Shown here: positions 35,627 to 45,544 of the stretch, in pieces
Layout of the letters: each line of letters begins with the position of its first letter
Numbering within the stretch: the stretch's first letter is position 1
NCBI RefSeq assembly: GCF_017592335.1
Contig: NZ_JACNMP010000002.1
Span: 209,973 to 273,972, forward strand
Reading direction: 5' to 3'
Origin: Pseudaestuariivita rosea
Lineage (GTDB): Bacteria > Pseudomonadota > Alphaproteobacteria > Rhodobacterales > Rhodobacteraceae
Length of the DNA: 64,000 nucleotides
Program-made: the position numbers and the translations under genes
The notes under the pieces: model-generated
What the model saw: only the letters and a program-made list of their open reading frames with translations
Databases searched by the model: none
Told to the model about the DNA's origin: nothing

Positions 35627-36793
35627 TTAACCGTGTTGTTCGGCCAGTATCTGTGCCGAATGTTGGGCGTGATCCGGGATCAGACTGTACAGTTTGTCCA
35701 CCAGATCCAATGAGTCTTCGTGCTGAATAGTCCAGGCGCTGCGATGTTGCGATGCAACAGCGGAACGGACTGCCAGCACATCCTGTTCGGACATTTCCAG
35801 CAGCGCATCCCCAATGGTATCGGGGTGAAGATCGCCAACCACAATGCCCATATCTCGCGCTTCGACAAACCGGGCGACTTCGGTGCCCGCCCTTACGATG
35901 GGCACCGCGCCATGGGCACAGCCTTCGTAAAGCCGGTTCGGCAGTAACCAATCTGAGTTCTCGCCTTGCTGGTATAGATCGATCAGCCATGAAAACCGGA
36001 CCTGCCCGTAAATCTCGGCCAAATCATCGGGATATCGATAAGGGCCGCCAAAACTCAGATAGTGATTGTCGGCAATCACATCGTCGAAATCGGGCATGAC
36101 ATCATAAGCAGGCTTGCCCCGCAGACTGACTTTTATGCGCCCGTTCGCGTCGCGCGTCATCTGATCCAGCAAATGCAGCGATGCCTGACAGCGCAGAATA
36201 CCGAACCATCCGATCCGGATGGTATCATCCTGAATCCCGACACTGCGGTTGCTTGCAGGCGTATATAGCATCTTGTTTTCGATCACCATCGTTTCGGGCG
36301 CATTCTGGCCATAGGGTTCGAAATAGTTGCGGACAAACCCAGGCGAACTGGTGATCAGCAGGGCCGTCCGCCGCATCAACTGCCGTTCGATGCCCCGCAG
36401 TATTGCACCGATCGGGTTTTTGCGCAGCATCAGCGCGTGGATATCCAGACATTCATAGACAATCGGTACTTTGCGCACCTTCAAGACGCGCCGTACCTTG
36501 GGTGCAAGCGCCAGCATTTCAAGATTACGGGCAATGATCACATCGGGTTTGGGTGTCCCTTTCAGCAAATCCCGCAGGCTGATATAGCTTTGACACACAG
36601 CCCCGATCCGCTGACGAAACCCGCCATTGAAGGTCAGCCCGAAACACCGCATCGTGCGTGCAGGCCCTTTGATCGCGGGTTCCTTGCGGGAAAACCCCGC
36701 CAAGTGTACTTCGGCCCCACCAACTGAAAGCATTTCAACCCGACGCCAAATGGCGTCGTCCGACAAATCATGTGCAAGATAGAGTATACGCAA
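35627..36793 (-). CDS. exoL: Glycosyltransferase, ExoL-like
   Basis: 388 residues of GT-B type. N-terminal MRILYLAHDLSDDAIWRRVEML with GAEVHLAGF, and a C-terminal nucleotide-sugar domain with IGWFGILRC and LPNRLYEGCAHGAVPIV, the latter including the conserved glutamate. ExoL adds the beta-1,4-glucose at step two or three of succinoglycan assembly. Starts the ExoL-ExoA-ExoM group in transcription order. Confidence 0.78.
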   Translation of the reverse strand: MRILYLAHDLSDDAIWRRVEMLSVGGAEVHLAGFSRKEPAIKGPARTMRCFGLTFNGGFRQRIGAVCQSYISLRDLLKGTPKPDVIIARNLEMLALAPKVRRVLKVRKVPIVYECLDIHALMLRKNPIGAILRGIERQLMRRTALLITSSPGFVRNYFEPYGQNAPETMVIENKMLYTPASNRSVGIQDDTIRIGWFGILRCQASLHLLDQMTRDANGRIKVSLRGKPAYDVMPDFDDVIADNHYLSFGGPYRYPDDLAEIYGQVRFSWLIDLYQQGENSDWLLPNRLYEGCAHGAVPIVRAGTEVARFVEARDMGIVVGDLHPDTIGDALLEMSEQDVLAVRSAVASQHRSAWTIQHEDSLDLVDKLYSLIPDHAQHSAQILAEQHG

Positions 36794-37074
36794 GAAAACT
36801 CACCATAAAGTATCGACAAAACTATGTTCTGCCGTGTTGCTACCGCAGCCGTGCATAAAGATAAATGCGACGGATGTCTTATTTCCATTTCTCTGCTTTG
36901 TCCTTCGCGCAATCTATTGCCGGTTGAAGACATATAGTCGCCTATATCCGCCGATTTTGCCTGTTCGTTGGGCAGACTGTGAAAGCCCTGACGACAGAAA
37001 TTGGGTTGTGTGTCGATTCTGCTGCAACGCACAGAGAATACGTGGTGCACAGCCATGACAACGTTACGTTTTCC

Positions 37075-37944
37075 TCAGAACCACTGCCCGGGTTCCATCA
37101 GGCCCAGGTTCATCAACTGCATGCTACTCCATTCAAATTGCACGGAATTATGCCATTTGAAGCTGCCGATCTCGTGCCGGGATCGCGGATTGCGCCGCAG
37201 CGCCTTGGCTGTTCGAAACGAACAGATCGCCGCGGTCAGATTATGGTGCCAGGGGCAGGCATAGGTATTGTATTCCTCATCATTGAATAAATGCCCCGGC
37301 AGCATTTTCAGCCCCGGTTTGCTTTTGAATATCGCGATACGGTCGATACGCCTTTGTTTTTGCGGCACATGTTCTTCGAACCGCCACTTCAGTCCGCCGA
37401 AAAAATCATGTTGCCGATCCTTGGGCGCCCAGTCGTTTTCAGCATCTTCACGACCGATCGCATAGTACCCGGATTTATCCAGAAAGGGCGCTGTAACAGA
37501 CACGGCGTTTGGGCAGGCCGCCAGATCTTCTGCATAAAGATCAATAACATAGCTCAGCATGGCCTCGCGCCGCTCTTCCGTATGAAAGGTCAGCATTTCG
37601 CCGATGCTGCGAGTTTCACAAAAGGGAAAGAAAAGATATTCGGCGTTGAAACAATAGTAAAACCAGACGCCCGGCGCGGCCGCGATCAGCTTGTTGATGA
37701 TCTCTTCCCGCAGGCCCGGTTTCGTGATCACTTCGGATATGCGCGTGACCTGATCCAACAGGGCAGGATCAATGGCGATACCGGGCGCGCCAATGGCGAG
37801 AACCTGTTGAAACCCCAGTGAAATATGGTGTCTAAGCGTCGACGCGACCTCGACATCATCTTCCAGAAAAATCAGCGCAATCGGCCCCTTACCAAGGACC
37901 GACCCCGGCTGTTTCAGAAACTGGTCAAAACTGTCGAACACCAT
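37075..37944 (-). CDS. PF13704-type glycosyltransferase family 2 protein
   Basis: 289 residues with an unusual N-terminus ([49 protein letters not shown]) that matches the Glyco_tranf_2_4 group, in which the classic DD signature is weak. Tryptophan and tyrosine-rich middle ([19 protein letters not shown]) and [31 protein letters not shown]. No membrane segment. Probably part of polysaccharide decoration; it is separated from the ExoL-like gene by 281 bp in which I see no gene. Confidence 0.65.
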   Translation of the reverse strand: MVFDSFDQFLKQPGSVLGKGPIALIFLEDDVEVASTLRHHISLGFQQVLAIGAPGIAIDPALLDQVTRISEVITKPGLREEIINKLIAAAPGVWFYYCFNAEYLFFPFCETRSIGEMLTFHTEERREAMLSYVIDLYAEDLAACPNAVSVTAPFLDKSGYYAIGREDAENDWAPKDRQHDFFGGLKWRFEEHVPQKQRRIDRIAIFKSKPGLKMLPGHLFNDEEYNTYACPWHHNLTAAICSFRTAKALRRNPRSRHEIGSFKWHNSVQFEWSSMQLMNLGLMEPGQWF

Positions 37945-38046
37945 CGCACGCCTCTTTCAAAACCCTATTGCCCGACGCGGTCCACACATTGCAAGCCCAT
38001 CCTCTTTTCGGTAGAAGGGCGCACCGCCAAAATCCGGAACATATCC

Positions 38047-39387
38047 ATGTCAGACGAAAACGCGAAAAAGCTTTATATCAAGACCTATGGCTGTCAGATG
38101 AATGTCTATGACAGCGAACGCATGGCCGAAGCTTTGGGTGGTCAGGGGTATGTGGCGACCGACACGCCGGATGACGCGGATATGATTCTGCTAAACACCT
38201 GTCACATCAGGGAAAAAGCAGCTGAAAAGATCTATTCGGAACTGGGTCGGTATAAGGGTCTGAAGGCCGAAAAGCCTGATCTGAAGATTGGCGTTGCAGG
38301 CTGTGTCGCCCAGGCCGAAGGCGCCGAGATCATGCGTCGCCAACCCATGGTCGATCTGGTCGTCGGCCCGCAAAGCTATCACCGCCTGCCCGATATGGAA
38401 CAGCAGGTGGCCAAGGGGCAAAAGGCGCTCGACACCGATTTTCCCAAAGAAGACAAATTCGATCACCTCAAATCCCGCCCCAAGGCGCAACGCGGCCCAA
38501 CCGCCTTTCTGACGGTGCAGGAAGGCTGCGATAAATTCTGCGCCTTCTGCGTCGTGCCCTATACCCGCGGGGCCGAAGTATCACGCCCCGTCGATCAGGT
38601 TCTGAGTGAGGCGCGCGATCTGGTGGATCGCGGCGTGCGCGAAATTACCCTTTTGGGTCAGAATGTTAACGCCTATCACGGCATAGGCGCGAAGGGAGAA
38701 ACTTCCCTGGCCGATCTGATCTGGCAATTGAATGATATCGACGGGCTGGAACGCATCCGCTTTACCACATCCCACCCCAACGACATGGACGACGCGCTGA
38801 TCGAAGCGCACGGAACCTGCGATAAACTCATGCCTTACCTGCACCTGCCCGTGCAATCCGGCAGTGACCGCATCCTCAAGGCGATGAACCGCAAGCACAC
38901 GGCCGAGGACTATATTCGCCTGATCGAACGCATCCGCGCCGCGCGCCCGGATATCCTGATGTCGGGTGATTTCATCGTGGGTTTCCCCGGCGAAACCGAT
39001 CAGGATTTCGAAGACACCATGGCTCTGGTCCGCGCTGTAAACTATGGCCAGGCCTTTTCCTTCAAATACTCCACCCGCCCCGGCACCCCCGCAGCCGAAC
39101 GCGCCCAGGTCGATCCGGATGTCGCCAGTGATCGCCTGCAGCGGCTGCAGGCCCTTCTGAACGAACAACAACGCAGCATACAGGACGCCATGGTCGGGCA
39201 AGAGGTCACTGTACTTTTTGAAAAACCAGGCCGCCTGGCCGGTCAAATGGTTGGAAAATCAGAATATTTGCACGCCGTTCATGTCCAGGCACCCAAATCC
39301 ATGCGCGGCGAACTCGTCCGTGTCCGAATCACCGAAAGCTCGACCAATTCGCTTGCCGGGGTCCTTGCCCAAGACGTTGCTGCGTGA
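38047..39387 (+). CDS. miaB: tRNA-2-methylthio-N6-dimethylallyladenosine synthase MiaB
   Basis: 446-residue radical SAM methylthiotransferase that adds the methylthio group at A37 of tRNAs. The N-terminal domain holds the three cysteines of the auxiliary cluster ([22 protein letters not shown]); the radical SAM motif is [16 protein letters not shown]; a C-terminal TRAM domain follows (about 385-446). The frame is open 74 codons upstream, but that part is antisense to the neighbour; the ATG at 38047 gives the family start [15 protein letters not shown]. Confidence 0.96.
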   Translation: MSDENAKKLYIKTYGCQMNVYDSERMAEALGGQGYVATDTPDDADMILLNTCHIREKAAEKIYSELGRYKGLKAEKPDLKIGVAGCVAQAEGAEIMRRQPMVDLVVGPQSYHRLPDMEQQVAKGQKALDTDFPKEDKFDHLKSRPKAQRGPTAFLTVQEGCDKFCAFCVVPYTRGAEVSRPVDQVLSEARDLVDRGVREITLLGQNVNAYHGIGAKGETSLADLIWQLNDIDGLERIRFTTSHPNDMDDALIEAHGTCDKLMPYLHLPVQSGSDRILKAMNRKHTAEDYIRLIERIRAARPDILMSGDFIVGFPGETDQDFEDTMALVRAVNYGQAFSFKYSTRPGTPAAERAQVDPDVASDRLQRLQALLNEQQRSIQDAMVGQEVTVLFEKPGRLAGQMVGKSEYLHAVHVQAPKSMRGELVRVRITESSTNSLAGVLAQDVAA

Positions 39388-39496
39388 CCGGTACCATTAT
39401 TGTTCCAAAAATACTCGCGCCGCAGGCATCCCGAAGGCCCACAGGGCCTGAGATAAAAGACGCGGCGCGTCAGCGCCTCAATTGGATCACAGCCCC

Positions 39497-40330
39497 ATGC
39501 GTCTGATCCTGCTGACCGCACTGACCATGATCGCCTTTGCCGCCAATTCCGTCCTGAACCGCCTCGCACTCACCGATGGCACGATGGGCGCGTCCAGCTT
39601 TGCCGCCATCCGTATCCTGTCCGGCGCTGTTGTTCTGGTCGCTCTGGTCTGGCTAACCTCCCGTAAAGACCAACAAAAACTGCCTTTTTCTGCTGTTGGC
39701 ACGCTGTCGCTCGCTCTCTACGTCCTTGGCTTTTCCTTCGCTTATATCACGCTTGATGCCGGTGTCGGGGCTTTGCTCCTGTTTGGTGGCGTGCAAGTCA
39801 CGATGTTTCTGGGGGCGCTCATCCTGCGTGAACAGGTCCCGCTGGAACGGTGGATCGGCGCAGTGATCGCTTTTGCAGGACTGATCTATCTGATGTGGCC
39901 CGCGGGCGCTGATATTCCGCCGTTTTCAGGCAGTCTGTTGATGGCCGCCGCCGCCCTTGGGTGGGGCGTTTATTCGCTGGCAGGGCGGGGTGCCCAGGCG
40001 CCCCTTAACATGACCGCCGCCAATTTCCTTCTGGCTGTCCCACTGGGCGCGCTGGCTTTTCTGTTGGTTCCGTCCCAGGTGACGTTCAACGGAACAATCC
40101 TCGCCATTATATCGGGCGCGATCACCTCGGGACTGGGATATGCGTTGTGGTACAGCATCCTGCCCAACCTGGGCGCAACACGCGCTGCGGTTTCACAGCT
40201 AACCGTTCCGATCATCGCCGTGGCGGGGGGTATCGCATTTCTGGACGAAACGCTCACCACGCGGTTCGCTTTGGCCTCCGCCTTGGTGCTGGGTGGCGTT
40301 GCATTATCCCTAATAAAAACGGGGCGCTAG
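39497..40330 (+). CDS. EamA-family (DMT) transporter
   Basis: 277-residue inner-membrane protein with about ten membrane segments in two EamA repeats, the second ending PIIAVAGGIAFLDETLTTRFALASALVLGGVAL, the typical EamA C-terminus. Substrate unknown; relatives export amino acids or other metabolites. A TTG 15 bases upstream is in frame, but ATG at 39497 starts directly with the first helix. Stops 1 bp before the convergent purK stop. Confidence 0.85.
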   Translation: MRLILLTALTMIAFAANSVLNRLALTDGTMGASSFAAIRILSGAVVLVALVWLTSRKDQQKLPFSAVGTLSLALYVLGFSFAYITLDAGVGALLLFGGVQVTMFLGALILREQVPLERWIGAVIAFAGLIYLMWPAGADIPPFSGSLLMAAAALGWGVYSLAGRGAQAPLNMTAANFLLAVPLGALAFLLVPSQVTFNGTILAIISGAITSGLGYALWYSILPNLGATRAAVSQLTVPIIAVAGGIAFLDETLTTRFALASALVLGGVALSLIKTGR

Positions 40331-40331
40331 G

Positions 40332-41402
40332 TCATCTGGGGCCAATCACCCTGTTGATATGCCCCATCTTCCGACCCGGCTTAATCTCTGCCTTACCATA
40401 AAGATGCAGCGCCGCGCCGTCTTGTGCCAGCGCAGGCACGCGGGTCATATCGTCACCGATCAGGTTTTCCATCACCACGTCCGAATGCCGCGTCCCATCA
40501 CCCAGGGGCCATCCCGCGATGGCCCGGATGTGCTGTTCAAACTGGTCAATCACGCATCCGTTTTGCGTCCAATGCCCCGAGTTATGGACCCGTGGCGCGA
40601 TCTCATTCACGATCAGACCACCGGGCGTCACGAAAAGCTCAACCCCCATGACGCCAACATACTCCAGCTCATTCAAAATCCTGCCGGTCAACAAAACCGC
40701 ATCCGCCCGCTGCGCGGCACTTAGCCGGGCGGGCACGGTCGTCGTGCGCAGAATGCCGTCGCGATGCAGGTTTTCGCCCGGATCAAAGCAGGCGACTTGT
40801 CCATCAAGCCCCCGTGCGCCGATCACCGAAACCTCATGGCTGAACGCGACAAAACCTTCCAGAATGGCAGGCGCGCCTTGTAGATCCGCGAAAGCATCCG
40901 CCAAATCGGATTGTTCGCTGATCCGCACCTGTCCTTTGCCGTCATAGCCAAAACGACGGGTTTTCAGGACGGCGGGCGTCCCGATCTGACCCACTGCGGC
41001 GCGCAGATCATCCAGCGTATCCACCGCTGCATAGGGTGCGGTCGTCAGGCCAAGGCCGGTCAGAAAATACTTTTCGGTCAGCCGATCCTGACTAACAGAC
41101 AGCGCCTGCCTGCCAGGTCGAATGGGGCACCGGGGGTCAAGCATATCAAGCGCGGAAACGGGAATATTCTCAAACTCATAGGTGATGACATCAACCGCAT
41201 CGGCAAAGGCCTGCAGCGCGGTTGTGTCATTGTAAGACGCCGTTGTGACCTGATGGGCGACGTCCCCGGCGGGTGGCTCGGCGCCGGGCTCAAAGATATG
41301 GCACTTAAACCCTAGCCGCGACGCCGCAACCGACAGCATCCGCCCCAACTGCCCACCGCCCAGAATACCGATGGTTGCCCCGACCGGCAGCGGCTTAGTC
41401 AT
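40332..41402 (-). CDS. purK: N5-carboxyaminoimidazole ribonucleotide synthase PurK
   Basis: 356-residue ATP-grasp enzyme of purine synthesis that makes N5-CAIR from AIR, bicarbonate and ATP. Motifs: [20 protein letters not shown] at the N-terminus, [15 protein letters not shown] for ATP binding, and [23 protein letters not shown]. The frame extends 13 codons upstream, but the ATG at 41400-41402 overlaps the purE stop by 8 bp (ATGACTAA) and fits the family start. Works with purE upstream. Confidence 0.95.
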   Translation of the reverse strand: MTKPLPVGATIGILGGGQLGRMLSVAASRLGFKCHIFEPGAEPPAGDVAHQVTTASYNDTTALQAFADAVDVITYEFENIPVSALDMLDPRCPIRPGRQALSVSQDRLTEKYFLTGLGLTTAPYAAVDTLDDLRAAVGQIGTPAVLKTRRFGYDGKGQVRISEQSDLADAFADLQGAPAILEGFVAFSHEVSVIGARGLDGQVACFDPGENLHRDGILRTTTVPARLSAAQRADAVLLTGRILNELEYVGVMGVELFVTPGGLIVNEIAPRVHNSGHWTQNGCVIDQFEQHIRAIAGWPLGDGTRHSDVVMENLIGDDMTRVPALAQDGAALHLYGKAEIKPGRKMGHINRVIGPR

Positions 41403-41874
41403 CCACAGGCTCCTCGGGGATTGAGGCCGAAAGCGCATCACGCCACCGATCCAGCCGTTCCGCCAGCGCGCTGTCCTGCAAGGCCAGAATACCAGCCGCC
41501 ATTAATCCTGCATTGGCCGCCCCGGCGGCCCCGATTGCCATTGTCGCAACCGGAAATCCCTTGGGCATCTGCACGATGGAATACAGGCTGTCGACGCCTG
41601 ACAACGCCCGCGTCTGAACAGGCACCCCGATCACCGGCACCCGCGTTTTCGACGCCATCATACCCGGCAAATGCGCAGCCCCGCCTGCGCCCGCGATGAT
41701 CACATGCAAGCCCCGATCGACAGCCGTCTTGCCATAGTCCCACAGACGGTCGGGCGTGCGATGGGCCGAAACGATCCTGGCCTCATATCCCACACCGAGG
41801 TCATCCAGTATGTCCGCTGCTGCTTTCATCGTCGGCCAGTCCGACTGACTGCCCATGATAATGCCGACTTTCAT
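41395..41874 (-). CDS. purE: N5-carboxyaminoimidazole ribonucleotide mutase PurE
   Basis: 159 residues, class I PurE, which converts N5-CAIR to CAIR. It shows the active-site [32 protein letters not shown] and [26 protein letters not shown]. First gene of the purE-purK pair, coupled to purK by an 8-bp overlap. No PurR or PreQ/guanine riboswitch-like structure is seen upstream; the small DUF465 gene is 46 bp away. Confidence 0.95.
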   Translation of the reverse strand: MKVGIIMGSQSDWPTMKAAADILDDLGVGYEARIVSAHRTPDRLWDYGKTAVDRGLHVIIAGAGGAAHLPGMMASKTRVPVIGVPVQTRALSGVDSLYSIVQMPKGFPVATMAIGAAGAANAGLMAAGILALQDSALAERLDRWRDALSASIPEEPVDD

Positions 41875-41920
41875 TCACCGCCTCCTTCAAGCGAAGCGGC
41901 ACTATACGCAGGAAAAGCGT

Positions 41921-42139
41921 TTACGCAATGATATCCGGGGTTAAGCGGTCTTCGATCTGGGCAATTTTGTCTTTCAAAGCCAGCTTCTGACGCTTGAGCC
42001 GCTGCAAGGTCAACTGATCGCCCGTGCCCTTTTCATGCAGGGCGGCAATCGCTTCGTCCAGATCGCGGTGTTCGCGTCGAAATACCTCAAGCTCAATCCG
42101 AAGAACTTCCTCGGTTTTCATCTCGCCCGGTGCATTCAT
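41921..42139 (-). CDS. DUF465 (YdcH-family) protein
   Basis: 72-residue, highly charged, wholly helical coiled-coil protein: KTEEVLRIELEVFRREHRDLDEAIAAL and LKRQKLALKDKIAQIEDRLTPD. The EHRDLD and LKRQKLxLKD segments are hallmarks of DUF465. Function not known. It is transcribed away from hsp20 and towards purE. Confidence 0.85.
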   Translation of the reverse strand: MNAPGEMKTEEVLRIELEVFRREHRDLDEAIAALHEKGTGDQLTLQRLKRQKLALKDKIAQIEDRLTPDIIA

Positions 42140-42206
42140 CCATGTAAATCCCTTGCCAAGGCCCCTTACATAGCAATTTGAATGCCTTTCGCAAAGACCC
42201 TTGCCC

Positions 42207-42235
42207 CTTGCGCAGGGCTATTTTGCGCCCCATAT
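42207..42235 (+). promoter_or_regulatory. Sigma-32 (RpoH) type promoter of hsp20
   Basis: CTTGCGC (42207-42213), a 14-base spacer, then CCCCATAT (42228-42235), an almost ideal match to the sigma-32 consensus CTTGAAA-N11-14-CCCCATNT. It lies 63 bp upstream of the hsp20 ATG, which fits heat-shock control of that gene and DUF1150 behind it. Confidence 0.75.
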
Positions 42236-42297
42236 TTGACAAAACTGGTCGCCAGAAAGGGGCCATTCACGAACGTCGCTTTTGAAGGACGATAGGA

Positions 42298-42711
42298 ATG
42301 ACAAAACTGACTTTGGGGTCACACCCCTTTCTTCTGGGGTTTGAACAGCTTGAGCGTCTGGTTGAACGCACGGCGAAATCCGGGAACGACGGATACCCCC
42401 CCTACAACATCGAGCAGACGTCTGAGACCTCTTACAGGATCACACTGGCCGTTGCCGGTTTCAGTGAAGGTGACCTGTCCATCACGGTCGAGGATCGGCA
42501 ACTTGTCGTGCGCGGCAGACAGACGGACGACGATACGGATCGTATGTTCCTGCATCGTGGTATCGCGGCCCGTCAGTTTCAGCGGTCGTTCGTTTTGGCC
42601 GATGGCGTCGATGTCGGTGAAGCGACGATGGAAAACGGATTGCTGCACGTCGATCTGAACCGATCGGTGCCAGACAGTATTGTGCAGACAATCCAGATAA
42701 AGAAGGGGTAA
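42298..42711 (+). CDS. Small heat-shock protein Hsp20 (IbpA-like)
   Basis: 137-residue alpha-crystallin-type chaperone that holds unfolding proteins for later refolding. The crystallin domain spans about 37-130 (YNIEQTSETSYRITLAVAGFSEGDLSITVEDRQLVVRG, ARQFQRSFVLADGVDVGEATMENGLLHVDL). The N-terminus PFLLGFEQLERLVER matches class A bacterial sHSPs. Preceded by a sigma-32 type promoter, and followed after 3 bp by DUF1150, the usual alphaproteobacterial pairing. Confidence 0.93.
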   Translation: MTKLTLGSHPFLLGFEQLERLVERTAKSGNDGYPPYNIEQTSETSYRITLAVAGFSEGDLSITVEDRQLVVRGRQTDDDTDRMFLHRGIAARQFQRSFVLADGVDVGEATMENGLLHVDLNRSVPDSIVQTIQIKKG

Positions 42712-42714
42712 GTT

Positions 42715-42942
42715 ATGAATACACGTTATGATCTGGCCTCGGTTTTGGGCGAGCGGACTGTTTACGTAAAACCCATCGCAGTGGCTGATTTGCCTGAGCA
42801 GCTTCAGGAACAGGCCGATGGTCTGGAAACGCTTTACGCTGTCCACACAGCCGAGGGCGAGCAGCTGGCTTTGGTTGCCGACCGCAGTCTGGCCTTTGTA
42901 CTGGCCCGTCAGAACGACTTCAGTCCGGTGACTGTGCACTGA
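42715..42942 (+). CDS. DUF1150 family protein
   Basis: 75 residues: VYVKPIAVADLPEQLQEQADGLETLYAVHTAEGEQLALVADRSLAFVLARQND is the DUF1150 fold. Function unknown; in alphaproteobacteria it follows hsp20 in one operon, as here, which suggests a stress role. Its 3' end overlaps the convergent LysE-family gene by 23 bp. Confidence 0.88.
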   Translation: MNTRYDLASVLGERTVYVKPIAVADLPEQLQEQADGLETLYAVHTAEGEQLALVADRSLAFVLARQNDFSPVTVH

Positions 42943-43573
42943 TTTCCGGTGCGGCGGCGGCCTGACCGGCCGAACCCTGGCCAAGCAGGATAGGATAAAG
43001 CGACGCCACCAGCAGCAGGGCCATTGTGATATTGAAAGCACGCAAGCGACCCGGCGTTGATAGAAATCGGGTCATTTGCTGACCAAGCACGATCCATGTG
43101 CTGTTGGTGACAGATGACACCATGATGAATACGATGGCCAGAATGGCCATGGCCAACCATCCGCTGCCGACCGAATAGAGAGTCACCGCAGTGGCGCACA
43201 TCGCCCAGGCCTTTGGATTGACCCACTGAAACGCTGCGGCTTGCAGCAGTGTCATAGGCGTACCTGTTGCGTCGCCGCCTTCAACGGGTGCTGCACGGGC
43301 AATTTTCCATGCCAGCCACAGCATGTACCCGGTTGCTGCAACCTTCAGAATGATCTCGGCCACCGGATATCTGTCGAACAGCTCGCCCAGGCCTGTCGAC
43401 ATAATCAGCAGCATTGACACCAACCCGGTCCAGATACCGACCATATGCGGAACAGTGCGGCGGTATCCGAAATTCGCACCCGAGGTCAGCAGCATAATGT
43501 TGTTTGGGCCCGGCGTACCGGTTGACGCAAAGGCGAACAGAACAAGGGGCAGGATCAGCGCAGGGTCTATCAT
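42920..43573 (-). CDS. LysE-family amino-acid exporter
   Basis: 217-residue inner-membrane protein with six segments. The family motif TGTPGPNNIMLLTSGANFG lies after the first helix and AFQWVNPKAWAM in the middle. The start is the ATG at 43571-43573; the open frame further upstream runs into the divergent regulator. Exports amino acids or homoserine lactones in relatives. A Lrp-family regulator is divergent, 73 bp away, a standard arrangement for amino-acid sensing export. Confidence 0.9.
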   Translation of the reverse strand: MIDPALILPLVLFAFASTGTPGPNNIMLLTSGANFGYRRTVPHMVGIWTGLVSMLLIMSTGLGELFDRYPVAEIILKVAATGYMLWLAWKIARAAPVEGGDATGTPMTLLQAAAFQWVNPKAWAMCATAVTLYSVGSGWLAMAILAIVFIMVSSVTNSTWIVLGQQMTRFLSTPGRLRAFNITMALLLVASLYPILLGQGSAGQAAAAPEISAQSPD

Positions 43574-43646
43574 ACACAAATATCTATCGCCCTTTGTGTC
43601 GCAAATCATTGCAAAACAATCGCCTGACTGCTTTATTTTGCAATAA

Positions 43647-44099
43647 ATGATGGAACTAGACCAAATAGACCGCAAAATATTGCGTGTTCTGGCCACCGAT
43701 GGGCGGATCAGCAATACCGGCCTGGCCGAACAGGTCGGGCTGTCGCCTTCGGCTTGTTTGCGACGTGTTCAGGAACTGGAACGCAGGCGTGTGATCAGCG
43801 GGTACAAGGCTGTGATCAATCCACAGGCCATCGGGATCGGATTTATTGCCTATGTCGCCGTTGGGCTGTCTGTTCATACCAGGGATGCCCAGGCCGCGTT
43901 TGAACAGGCGATGGCGGCTGCGCCCGAGGTTCGCGAATGCCACAACATCACCGGCATGGTCGAATATATCCTGCGGGTCGAGGTATCAGATCTGACCGCC
44001 TACAAACATTTCCATACCGAGGTGCTGGGCACCTTGCCCCATGTCAGCGCGATCACCTCCTATGTCGTCATGGCCTCACCCAAAGATGATCGCGCTTGA
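43647..44099 (+). CDS. Lrp/AsnC-family regulator
   Basis: 150 residues. N-terminal helix-turn-helix (LDQIDRKILRVLATDGRISNTGLAEQVGLSPSACLRRVQELE) and a C-terminal RAM ligand domain (FIAYVAVGLSVHTRDAQAAFEQAM, CHNITGMVEYILRVEVSDLTAYKHF). Divergent from the LysE-family exporter, which it probably activates when an amino acid accumulates. Confidence 0.92.
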   Translation: MMELDQIDRKILRVLATDGRISNTGLAEQVGLSPSACLRRVQELERRRVISGYKAVINPQAIGIGFIAYVAVGLSVHTRDAQAAFEQAMAAAPEVRECHNITGMVEYILRVEVSDLTAYKHFHTEVLGTLPHVSAITSYVVMASPKDDRA

Positions 44100-44173
44100 A
44101 CTCATAAAATTCTTTTACCTTGGCGTCCCGCAGTGCTTAATATCGGACCGGGTGAGTAAGTGGGGCTGTTTGA

Positions 44174-45463
44174 GTGAGCTATCTTTATGTGAACGACACG
44201 CCGGGTCAGTATCCGGACAGTTGGTACGCGGAAACGGCCACAATGCTTGCGCCGCAGCCTGCGTTGAAAGGCGAAAAAAGCGCTGATCTTTGTGTGGTTG
44301 GCGCGGGCTATACGGGGTTATCGGCTGCCCTGCACGCGGCCAAAGCCGGCCAAAGTGTCATCGTGCTTGAGGCGCAGCGGATTGGATTCGGTGCTTCAGG
44401 CCGGAACGGCGGTCAGATCGGATCGGGGTTCAACAAGGATGTTCACTGGCTGGCGGACCATCTTGGGCGGGATCGTGCCAAGGCGCTGTGGGCGCTGGCT
44501 GGACAAGGCAAAACGCTGGTGCGGACCCTGATCGCCGACCATGCGCCCGATGCTGACTACAGACCCGGTATCATTCACGCGGCCCTGACCCAGGGCGAAG
44601 TGGCCGAGCATCATTCCGAGGCCGATCATCTGTCGTTCAACTACGATTACCGCAGCCTGACGAAACTGGACGCCGATCAACTGGCGATGCTGATCGGTTC
44701 TAACGTCTTCAAAGGCGGTGTGCTGGACGAAGGTGCGGGGTATTGCCACCCTTTGAACCTGGTCCTGGGTCTGGCGCGCGCCGCACAGGCCGCTGGTGTC
44801 GAAATTCATGAACGATCCGAGGTGCATAAGGTTGAACCGGGCAGGGTGCAGACCAATGGCGGCGTGGTGCGGGCCAAGAACATCCTTTTGGCCTGTAACG
44901 GTTATGGAACGCATCTGAACCGCAAGACGGCGTCTCATGTCCTGCCGATCAATAACTATCTGGCTGTGACCGAACCCCTGGGTGATCGTGCCCCGATGAT
45001 CCGCCCCGTGGCTGTCGCCGACAGCCGGTTTGTCGTGAATTACTGGTGGCAAACGCGGGACGGGCGGTTGGTCTACGGGGGCGGCGAAAGCTATGGGCGC
45101 AAGTACCCCAAGGATATTCGGGCCAAGGTCCGCGCCAATCTGGCCCGTGTTTATCCGGAACTGAAAGACGTCAATCTGACCCATGCCTGGGGCGGAACGC
45201 TGGCCGTCACATCCACCCGTTTGCCCTATCTGGCCGAGGTTGAACCGGGTCTTTTCGCAGCCGCCGGTTATTCGGGTCATGGCGTAGCGCTGTCGATCCT
45301 GTGCGGAAAACTGGTGGCGGATGCAATTGCAGGTGATCGGTCTGATTTTGATCTGATCGCAAATCTGCCGACACCCGCATTGCCCGCGGGGCGGATATTC
45401 GGACCCGCCATGACCAGTGCTGCAATGTTCGCCTTTAGCCTACGCGACCGGTTCGGGGTTTAG
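44174..45463 (+). CDS. FAD-dependent oxidoreductase (DadA/PuuB-like)
   Basis: 429 residues, DAO family. It has SADLCVVGAGYTGLSAALHAAKAG (FAD-binding GxGxxG), GFGASGRNGGQIGSGFNKD typical of gamma-glutamylputrescine oxidase and related amine oxidases, and GLFAAAGYSGHGVALS near the C-terminus. It starts with GTG at 44174. The substrate is probably a secondary amine or N-substituted amino acid; the usual puuA partner is not next to it, although a glutamine-synthetase-family gene lies at 63385. Confidence 0.85.
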   Translation: MSYLYVNDTPGQYPDSWYAETATMLAPQPALKGEKSADLCVVGAGYTGLSAALHAAKAGQSVIVLEAQRIGFGASGRNGGQIGSGFNKDVHWLADHLGRDRAKALWALAGQGKTLVRTLIADHAPDADYRPGIIHAALTQGEVAEHHSEADHLSFNYDYRSLTKLDADQLAMLIGSNVFKGGVLDEGAGYCHPLNLVLGLARAAQAAGVEIHERSEVHKVEPGRVQTNGGVVRAKNILLACNGYGTHLNRKTASHVLPINNYLAVTEPLGDRAPMIRPVAVADSRFVVNYWWQTRDGRLVYGGGESYGRKYPKDIRAKVRANLARVYPELKDVNLTHAWGGTLAVTSTRLPYLAEVEPGLFAAAGYSGHGVALSILCGKLVADAIAGDRSDFDLIANLPTPALPAGRIFGPAMTSAAMFAFSLRDRFGV

Positions 45464-45544
45464 GGCATCCTCACGATATTCTTATTGGGGTTTTGCGAAA
45501 AAAGGCTCACATTGGTCGGAAACGCGCAACAACACTGATCCGCC

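Noticed and set aside
37825-38046. N-terminal extension of miaB
   Set aside because: These 74 codons are antisense to the preceding glycosyltransferase and not MiaB-like; the ATG at 38047 gives the family N-terminus.
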